Position numbers and translations under genes: made by a program. Shown here in pieces: positions 43,410 through 48,477 of a DNA stretch of 48,477 bases. The stretch is from JAJPHJ01 sp035622315 (GTDB lineage Bacteria; Vulcanimicrobiota; Vulcanimicrobiia; Eremiobacterales; Eremiobacteraceae): positions 1 to 48,477 of the forward strand of contig DASPVP010000068.1 in NCBI GenBank assembly GCA_035622315.1, in the 5' to 3' direction. The notes under the pieces were generated by a model that ran no database searches, had not been told where the DNA came from, and saw nothing but the letters and a program-made list of their open reading frames with translations. How positions within the stretch are numbered: position 1 is the stretch's first letter; each line of letters starts with the position of its first letter.

Positions 43410-43757
43410 ATGGCCGAAAACATGCAGCGGCGTCAGTATGTACGCACCGCCGTCTCGGTCCCCGTCACGTTCACGCTGGAAGGCGATAACGGACGACTCC
43501 AGGGCGCAGTCGTCGATCTGGGTGAAGGCGGCATGCGGCTCGTCTCAGACAAACACGCTCCGGCGCGGTCCGCGATCAAACTCAGCTTCACGCTGCCGGA
43601 AGGTGGACCGCAGATCCACGCGCGCGGCCGAGTCGTGCTCAGCTACTACTCCGCGCCCGAGCAGAAATATCACCACGGCGTGGCCTTCACGTCGATCGAC
43701 AGAGAAGACCGGGCCGCCATCGCGAGCTTCGTCGCCGCGCAAGTCACACACCCCTAA
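43410..43757 (+). CDS. PilZ-domain protein (possible c-di-GMP receptor)
   Basis: 115 residues, essentially one PilZ domain. The RRQYVRTAVSVPVTFTL start gives the RxxxR motif. The second c-di-GMP motif, normally (D/N)xSxxG, reads DLGEGG, with Gly in place of Ser, so binding may be altered. VVLSYYSAPEQKYHHGVAFT and a final helix complete the fold. A stand-alone PilZ protein usually acts as an adaptor for motility, polysaccharide or secretion systems; none is adjacent. Confidence 0.88.
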   Translation: MAENMQRRQYVRTAVSVPVTFTLEGDNGRLQGAVVDLGEGGMRLVSDKHAPARSAIKLSFTLPEGGPQIHARGRVVLSYYSAPEQKYHHGVAFTSIDREDRAAIASFVAAQVTHP

Positions 43758-43768
43758 GAAAATACGAA

Positions 43769-43789
43769 GGCCGACCTCCATGGTCGGCC
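43769..43789. repeat. GGCCGACC hairpin between convergent genes
   Basis: Arms GGCCGACC/GGTCGGCC (8 bp) with loop TCCAT, 12 bases after the PilZ gene stop and 25 before the 3' end of the convergent small gene. The arms are identical to hairpin A at 13483-13502. Confidence 0.7.
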
Positions 43790-43813
43790 GCTGCATTTGA
43801 CGCGTGGCTCGTG

Positions 43814-44041
43814 CTAGCGCGGCTTCTTTGATTCTCCCATGAAGCCGTAGAAATAGTACTCGCTACCGTCGCTCATGACGACGACGACTCGCGTGTCTTC
43901 GTAAATCGCACGCAGCACCTGCTTGCCTGACATCGTGTCCAAAATGCCTTGCGCGAAGACTCGCTCCGCCTCGCGAAGGGCGTCTGGATCGATATCTAGC
44001 AAGTCGGACGTCTGCAAATCACGCACCTCAGACTGGTCCAC
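43814..44041 (-). CDS. Small conserved-looking protein of unknown function
   Basis: About 75 residues from GTG 44041 (GGAG ten bases upstream; TTG 44050 would lie almost on the GGAG). Acidic N-terminal helix (SDLLDIDPDALREAERVFAQ) and a C-terminal beta-rich half (AIYEDTRVVVVMSDGSEYYF ending in YGFMGESKKPR). No family recognised. It is divergent from the FHA gene and convergent with the PilZ gene. Confidence 0.6.
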   Translation of the reverse strand: MDQSEVRDLQTSDLLDIDPDALREAERVFAQGILDTMSGKQVLRAIYEDTRVVVVMSDGSEYYFYGFMGESKKPR

Positions 44042-44165
44042 TCTGTTCAAGCTCCAGCGACGGGGGATAGGCCCCTCATGTTCTAGTGTTCGGCCGCAAT
44101 TTAGGCCAAATTAGGCGATGGGCCGTCACAGCTCCGTCACACTTGGGACATTACGCGGCCCACAC

Positions 44166-44516
44166 ATGACGCGCGCAAACCCGCATGAACACGAGGTCTT
44201 TTCGCCGAATCTCAATCGTCCGATGTATGTGCTTGAAGCGATGAACGGACCGCTCGATGGCAAGTGCTGGCACTTCGACTCGCGCATCGTCATCGGACGT
44301 GATGCGGGTGACGCAGCTGCCGCATTGCCGGTGGACCGCGCCGTATCCCGGCGTCACGCCCAGATCGATGTCAGCGGAGAGCAGCTCTCCATCGTCGATC
44401 TCGGTTCGAGCAACGGCACGATCGTGCGCGGCGAACCCGTGCTGACCGCGCTGCTCGCCGCGGGCGAACCTTTCGTCGTGGGTCGTACCATGCTGCGCGT
44501 GCTGCGCGCAGAGTAG
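44166..44516 (+). CDS. FHA-domain protein
   Basis: About 116 residues from ATG 44166; an upstream start at 44118 would add 16 residues. It is almost entirely an FHA phosphothreonine-binding domain: VIGRDAGDAAAALPVD, SRRHAQIDVSGEQLSIVDLG and GSSNGTIVRGEPV carry the conserved Gly-Arg, Ser-x-x-His and Asn. It should bind Thr-phosphorylated partners, implying Ser/Thr kinases elsewhere in the genome. panB begins 11 bases later. Confidence 0.9.
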   Translation: MTRANPHEHEVFSPNLNRPMYVLEAMNGPLDGKCWHFDSRIVIGRDAGDAAAALPVDRAVSRRHAQIDVSGEQLSIVDLGSSNGTIVRGEPVLTALLAAGEPFVVGRTMLRVLRAE

Positions 44517-44527
44517 GAAGCAAGACC

Positions 44528-45361
44528 GTGCCAACAACCGTCCTCACGTTTGCCGAGAAGAAGCGACGCCACGAGCGGATCGCGCTCATCACCGCCTACG
44601 ACGCGATCACGGCCACCATGGTGCACACAGCCGGCGTCGACGGCATCCTCGTCGGCGATTCGGTCGGCATGGTCTCGGCGGGGTTTGAGACCACCTTGCC
44701 CGTGACCCTCGAGGCGATGCTCTACCACACGAGCTCTGTGGCGCGCGGGGCGCGCGGCGCGTTCATCATCGCCGATATGCCATTTCTCTCGTACCAGTGC
44801 GGGCACGACGATGCGGTGCGTAACGCCGGCCGCTTCCTCAAAGAAGCGGGCGCGCAGGCGGTGAAGCTCGAGGGCTGCGATCCGGCGCTCGTCCGGCGTT
44901 TGGTCAGCGTGGGCATCCCGGTCATGGGGCACATCGGCTTGACCCCCCAGTCGATCCACGCGTTCGGCGGATTCCGCGCCCAGGGTAAGACTGCCGAATC
45001 CGCGACGAATCTCGTCGAACAAGCCAAAGCTCTTGACTCCGCCGGATGCTTTTCCATGGTCTTGGAATGCGTGCCCGCCCCCTTGGCCGCGCGCATCACG
45101 CAAAGCGTGAAGGCCGCTACCATCGGCATCGGGGCAGGTCTCGAGTGCGACGGCCAAGTGAGCGTTATCCACGACCTCTTAGGGTTGTCGACGGGCTACC
45201 TGCCACGACACGCCAAACGCTACGCCGAATTCTACAAGGAAGGCTTAGCGGCTATCCGCTCGTACGTGGACGAAGTCCGCTCGGGCGCGTTCCCGGGTCC
45301 AGAGCACAGCATCGCGGACTCCACGGAGAAGCACAAGCCGGTTTCCTCAAGCGAAAGCTGA
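44528..45361 (+). CDS. panB: 3-methyl-2-oxobutanoate hydroxymethyltransferase
   Basis: 277 residues from GTG 44528. First committed step of pantothenate synthesis: adds a hydroxymethyl group to ketoisovalerate. Seen are ITAYDAITATMVHTAGVDGI, LVGDSVGMV, AVKLEGCDPALVRRLVSVGI, PVMGHIGLTPQSIHAFGGFR and IGIGAGLECDGQVSVIHDLL. Full length, 7 bases before panC. Confidence 0.96.
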   Translation: MPTTVLTFAEKKRRHERIALITAYDAITATMVHTAGVDGILVGDSVGMVSAGFETTLPVTLEAMLYHTSSVARGARGAFIIADMPFLSYQCGHDDAVRNAGRFLKEAGAQAVKLEGCDPALVRRLVSVGIPVMGHIGLTPQSIHAFGGFRAQGKTAESATNLVEQAKALDSAGCFSMVLECVPAPLAARITQSVKAATIGIGAGLECDGQVSVIHDLLGLSTGYLPRHAKRYAEFYKEGLAAIRSYVDEVRSGAFPGPEHSIADSTEKHKPVSSSES

Positions 45362-45368
45362 CACTTCG

Positions 45369-46220
45369 ATGCGGGTCGTGACGAAGACGCGCGAACTGCA
45401 CGCGGCACGTCCGTCGTTGCCGGCGCCTGTCGGCTTCGTCGCCACGATGGGCGCGCTTCACGCGGGTCACCTGTCGCTCGTCGCGCGCGCGAGAGCGGAA
45501 TGCGCCAGTGTCATCGTCTCCGTCTTCGTCAACCCGTTGCAGTTCGGACCGAGCGAGGACTTCGCGGCTTACCCCCGCCGGACGGACGAAGACCGCAAAG
45601 CGCTCGAAGGTGCCGACGTCGATCTGTTGTTCGCGCCGAGCGACGACGAGATGTATCCGAACAAACCCGATGTGTTCGTCGAGCCGACGAGCATCGCGCA
45701 CGAGTTGGAAGGGCAGCGGCGGCCTGGCCACTTCCGCGGAGTGGCCACCGTCGTCCTCAAGCTCTTCAATCTCGTCACACCGCAGCGCGCATACTTCGGT
45801 GAAAAAGACGCGCAGCAATTGGCCGTGATCCGGAAGATGGTGAGCGATCTCGCGATTCCCATCGAGATCGTCGCATGTGAGACCGTTCGCGAAAGCGACG
45901 GTCTCGCGCTGTCCTCGCGCAATGCATACCTGAGCCCCGAAGAACGGCGCAACGCGCCGCGTCTGCATCGCGCGTTGGAGCGGGCCCGCGAGGCGATCGG
46001 CGCTGGCCAGCGACAGGTGGCGCGCGCTATCGATGACGCTCGGACACTGCTCGAACCGCTGCGCGAGGACTACCTCGCGCTCGTGCACCCAGACGAGTTC
46101 CGCCCACTCGAGATCGCCCCGCCCGCGAGCAGCCTGCTGCTGGTCGGCGCCGCCTTTGCCGGGAAAACCCGTCTTATCGACAACCTGAGAGTGCAAACGC
46201 CGGCTCGAGCCGAAGAATAA
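45369..46220 (+). CDS. panC: Pantothenate synthetase
   Basis: 283 residues. It joins pantoate and beta-alanine using ATP. Signatures are FVATMGALHAGHLSLV (HxGH type), VFVNPLQFGPSEDFAAYPR, FRGVATVVLKLFNLV, AYFGEKDAQQLAVI and the KMSKS-equivalent LALSSRNAYLSPEER. coaBC starts 1 base after its stop. No panD is seen in the window, so the beta-alanine source is elsewhere. Confidence 0.96.
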   Translation: MRVVTKTRELHAARPSLPAPVGFVATMGALHAGHLSLVARARAECASVIVSVFVNPLQFGPSEDFAAYPRRTDEDRKALEGADVDLLFAPSDDEMYPNKPDVFVEPTSIAHELEGQRRPGHFRGVATVVLKLFNLVTPQRAYFGEKDAQQLAVIRKMVSDLAIPIEIVACETVRESDGLALSSRNAYLSPEERRNAPRLHRALERAREAIGAGQRQVARAIDDARTLLEPLREDYLALVHPDEFRPLEIAPPASSLLLVGAAFAGKTRLIDNLRVQTPARAEE

Positions 46221-46221
46221 G

Positions 46222-47445
46222 GTGATGAAGTTCGAGCCTCCCCTAGACCTGCGCGGCCGGACGTTGCTCGTGGGCGTATGCGGCGGGATCGCCGCCTACA
46301 AGTGCGCGGGAGTCGTCAGCACGCTGCGCCAGGCGGGCGCCGACGTCCACGTCATCATGACCGATGCGGCGCAGCGCTTCGTGACACCGTTGACGTTCCA
46401 GGCGCTGTCGAACAATCCGGTGCACACCGACATGTTCGGCGAGGGCACTGCCTGGGAGATCGCACACATCGGGCTCGTGCGCAAGACCGATGCCTTGCTC
46501 ATCTTAGGGGCGACCGCCAACACGCTCGCCAAGCTGGCCCACGGCATCGCCGACAACTTGCTCACGACCTGCGTGCTCGCAACGCGCAAACCAGTGCTCG
46601 TCGCGGCCGCCATGAACACGCAGATGCTGGAAGCGCAGGCCACGCAGGAAAACGTGCGCGCGCTCCAAGACCGGGGCTTTCATTTCGTCGACCCGGGCTC
46701 CGGGTTTTTGGCGTGCGGCGAGATCGGCGATGGTCGCCTGGCGGACGAAGCAGCGATCATGTCCGCCCTGACGCTCGTACTGCGCCGCGCCCAAGACCTC
46801 GCGCACGACCGCGTCCTCATCACCGCGGGGCCGACCCGCGAATTCGTCGACCCCTCGCGGTTTTTGTCGAATCCCTCGACGGGCCTCATGGGTCTCGCGC
46901 TCGCAACCGAAGCTCACGCGCGCGGCGCTGAGGTCACCGTGATCTGCGGGCCGACCTCGTTGCGCGCGCCCGCGGACGTGAAGGTGGTGTTCGTGACCAC
47001 TGCCCGCGAGATGCACGCGGCGGTCATGGAGCACTTGCCGCCGGCAACGCTTTTCATCGGCGCTGCGGCGGTTGCCGATTTTCGTCCGGCCGAATTCAGC
47101 GAGCACAAGCTCAAGAAATCGAGCGCATCCCGCACGCTCGTCCTCGAGCCCAACCCCGACATCATCGCCGAGGTGAGCGCGCAGCGTCCAGCAGCTTGCT
47201 TCGTCACGGGTTTTGCCGCGGAGACGGACGACGTCGAGCGTCGCGCGCGCGAAAAACTTGCGGCCAAACGTCTCGACTGCATCGTGGTCAATCACATCGA
47301 TCTCGGCGGCGGGGCGTTCGGGGCGCGCGACAACGAGGTGACGATCCTGTGGGGCGAGGATGGACGCGAATCCGTTCCTCGCGCGGCCAAATCGATCGTC
47401 GCTGCCGTGGTTCTCGATCGCATCCAAACGTTGCGTCGCGCCTAG
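46222..47445 (+). CDS. coaBC: Bifunctional phosphopantothenoylcysteine decarboxylase / synthetase
   Basis: 407 residues from GTG 46222 or ATG 46225. The CoaC half holds the flavin site and catalytic His in WEIAHIGLVRKTDALLILG, ATANTLAKLAHGIADNLLTT, AAMNTQML and the reductive Cys in FLACGEIGDGRLAD. The CoaB half begins at ITAGPTREFVDPSRFLSNPS and has the KLKKSS lysine motif. A slight deviation is GATANT for the usual APATANT. Confidence 0.95.
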   Translation: MMKFEPPLDLRGRTLLVGVCGGIAAYKCAGVVSTLRQAGADVHVIMTDAAQRFVTPLTFQALSNNPVHTDMFGEGTAWEIAHIGLVRKTDALLILGATANTLAKLAHGIADNLLTTCVLATRKPVLVAAAMNTQMLEAQATQENVRALQDRGFHFVDPGSGFLACGEIGDGRLADEAAIMSALTLVLRRAQDLAHDRVLITAGPTREFVDPSRFLSNPSTGLMGLALATEAHARGAEVTVICGPTSLRAPADVKVVFVTTAREMHAAVMEHLPPATLFIGAAAVADFRPAEFSEHKLKKSSASRTLVLEPNPDIIAEVSAQRPAACFVTGFAAETDDVERRAREKLAAKRLDCIVVNHIDLGGGAFGARDNEVTILWGEDGRESVPRAAKSIVAAVVLDRIQTLRRA

Positions 47446-47448
47446 ATC

Positions 47449-48249
47449 ATGCTGCTCGCAGTCGAAGTCGGCAATACCAACATCAAGTTCGGGCTGTTCG
47501 AGCAAGAAGGAGCGGCGGCCGGCACGCTCGTGCATACCTGGCGGTCTGCCACCAATCCGCAGCAGACGGGCGACGACCTCGCGGCCCTCGTCGACGGCAT
47601 GCTGCGCGTCCACAACGTGCCGCGCACCTCTGTGAAGCGCGTCGTGGTGTCGAGCGTCGTGCCGCCCCTGTATCGCGCGCTCACCCAGATGGCCGAGCGC
47701 TACTTCGATTGCAAGCCGCAGTTCTTGTCAGCCGCGCGGCAGACGCTCGTACCCGTGAAGACGCGGCACGCCGGCGAACTTGGAGCGGACCTCATCGCCG
47801 GCGCGATCGGCGCCGTGATGAAGTACGGCGCACCTGCGATCGTCGTGCAATTCGGCACGGCGACGACCTTCGCGGCGGTCAACGACAAGGGCGAGTACCT
47901 GGGCACGGCCATCGCGCCGGGCGTGGAAGTCTCGGTTGACGGCCTCATCGGGCGAGCCGCCAAGCTGATGAGCGTCCCCTTGGTCCGTCCACCGGCCGCG
48001 ATCGGCGTCGACACCGCGACGTCCCTACAGTCGGGCATCATCTTAGGCTTCGTCGGCCAAGTGGAGCATCTCGTGGCGCTGTTCAGAAAAGAGCTCGGAT
48101 CCGAAGCACGCGCCGTCGCGACCGGCGGCTTGGCCGACCTGATCGCCCCCCACACGAATGTGTTCGAAGTGCGCGACGAGCGCTTGGTCCTCGACGGCCT
48201 CTACCACTGGGCTACCGCCGCTACGAAGGCGAAAACAGCCAAGACCTGA
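47449..48249 (+). CDS. coaX: Type III pantothenate kinase (CoaX) with unusual active-site residues
   Basis: 266 residues from ATG 47449, 3 bases after coaBC. It phosphorylates pantothenate. The fold is clear: AVEVGNTNIKFGLFE, VVVSSVVPPLYRAL, FGTATTFAAVNDKGEYLG, IAPGVEVSVDGLIGRAAKL, QSGIILGFVGQVEHLV and VATGGLADLIAP. Compared with Bacillus anthracis CoaX from memory, Asp6 of DVGNT is Glu6, the GADR motif is GADL (Asp114 kept), and the Asp of DFGTATT, a potassium ligand in that enzyme, is Gln134. Probably active given its operon, perhaps without a potassium need. Confidence 0.93.
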   Translation: MLLAVEVGNTNIKFGLFEQEGAAAGTLVHTWRSATNPQQTGDDLAALVDGMLRVHNVPRTSVKRVVVSSVVPPLYRALTQMAERYFDCKPQFLSAARQTLVPVKTRHAGELGADLIAGAIGAVMKYGAPAIVVQFGTATTFAAVNDKGEYLGTAIAPGVEVSVDGLIGRAAKLMSVPLVRPPAAIGVDTATSLQSGIILGFVGQVEHLVALFRKELGSEARAVATGGLADLIAPHTNVFEVRDERLVLDGLYHWATAATKAKTAKT

Positions 48250-48253
48250 AGTC

Positions 48254-48271
48254 GGTCCCGTCAAAGGGACC
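48254..48271 (+). promoter_or_regulatory. Hairpin containing the ribosome binding site of the next gene
   Basis: Arms GGTCCC/GGGACC (6 bp), loop GTCAAA, between the coaX stop (48249) and ATG 48275. The 3' arm includes the AAGGGA that would act as Shine-Dalgarno, so folding would limit initiation unless ribosomes ending coaX open it. Confidence 0.4.
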
Positions 48272-48274
48272 TCG

Positions 48275-48477
48275 ATGAACATCGATCCGACTGCCTCGCC
48301 AAACCCCGCGTTCGGCCGAGGCGTTTTCATAGGTCTGACGGCAAGCGCGGCCACGATGTCCAGCATCGGGCAGGCTATTGCCGACGACCAATCCTTTGGC
48401 AAACCCCACCCGCCGATCGTCGCGGAAAACGATCCCGATATCACGGTCGAACGGCCCGAGCTGCCCGTGGGCACCGC
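48275..48477 (+). CDS. Probable dienelactone hydrolase-family protein, 5' part only
   Basis: 67 codons from ATG 48275 with AAGGGA six bases upstream, open to the window edge. The N-terminus has a hydrophobic stretch (GRGVFIGLTASAATMSSIGQ), possibly a signal or anchor, then FGKPHPPIVAENDPDITVER, which resembles the segment before the alpha/beta-hydrolase core of some secreted dienelactone hydrolases. The catalytic domain lies beyond the edge, so the call is tentative. Confidence 0.45.
   Translation, partial: MNIDPTASPNPAFGRGVFIGLTASAATMSSIGQAIADDQSFGKPHPPIVAENDPDITVERPELPVGT

Overview
This is a compact, high-GC, gene-dense bacterial chromosomal segment. No stretch over 300 bases lacks a gene. 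I see no rRNA, convincing tRNA, CRISPR array, insertion sequence or prophage. The cell appears to be a diderm: a TolC-family outer-membrane efflux protein is present, and TatA/TatC and a system II cytochrome c assembly pair (ResB/CcsA) indicate an energised inner membrane. lexA nevertheless carries Gram-positive-type SOS boxes and sits divergently from a YneA-like LysM gene. High GC, a diderm envelope, Firmicutes-like SOS logic, C5-pathway heme synthesis and a UbiA/UbiD quinone pair suggest an uncultured diderm lineage on the Terrabacteria side, for example Eremiobacterota (WPS-2). That placement is an inference, not a measurement.

Layout. 1-2.3 kb (minus): methyltransferase, DUF4337 membrane protein and a peptide-binding lipoprotein cut by the left edge. 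2.4-7.6 kb: the most unusual part, a putative peptide-modification locus with a large LuxR-type ATPase regulator, a 90-residue very basic protein, a YcaO cyclodehydratase-family enzyme and a TfuA partner. Running into the 3' end of tfuA from the other strand is a 43/44-codon gene with a strong ribosome binding site, which I propose as a RiPP precursor. 7.7-10.3 kb: PPK2, DUF3311 and a sodium:solute symporter. 10.3-13.5 kb: rsmI, metG, tatD. 13.5-14.5 kb (minus): a phospholipase D-like protein. 14.6-19.9 kb: a respiration module (menG, polyprenyl diphosphate synthase, tatA, tatC, resB, ccsA). 19.9-21.6 kb (minus): an ArnT/PMT-like glycosyltransferase. 21.6-29.1 kb: a heme cluster hemC-hemB-mobA-hemL-rex-hemA-hemD plus DUF92.

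29.3-30.2 kb: a second methyltransferase and a bidirectional terminator. 30.2-33.7 kb (minus): ubiD-ubiA and an orphan branched-chain-amino-acid-type binding protein in one apparent operon. 33.9-35.2 kb: tolC-like. 35.3-39.2 kb (minus): pnp, rpsO, an unknown secreted protein and the YneA-like gene. 39.4-43.4 kb: lexA, a class I glutamine-amidotransferase-like hydrolase, an orphan PTS EIIC and a YnbB-like PLP enzyme. 43.4-48.2 kb: PilZ, a small unknown (minus), FHA, then the pantothenate/CoA genes panB-panC-coaBC-coaX. The right edge cuts a probable dienelactone hydrolase-family gene.

How it fits together. Much of the window is core respiratory and cofactor metabolism: menaquinone tail and ring steps, heme from glutamyl-tRNA under a possible NADH-sensing Rex, cytochrome c assembly, Tat export and CoA synthesis. 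Genes within clusters often overlap by 4 bases (ATGA/GTGA), implying translational coupling. Two families of short perfect hairpins recur in gaps, mostly between convergent genes, and may be bidirectional terminators or REP-like elements.
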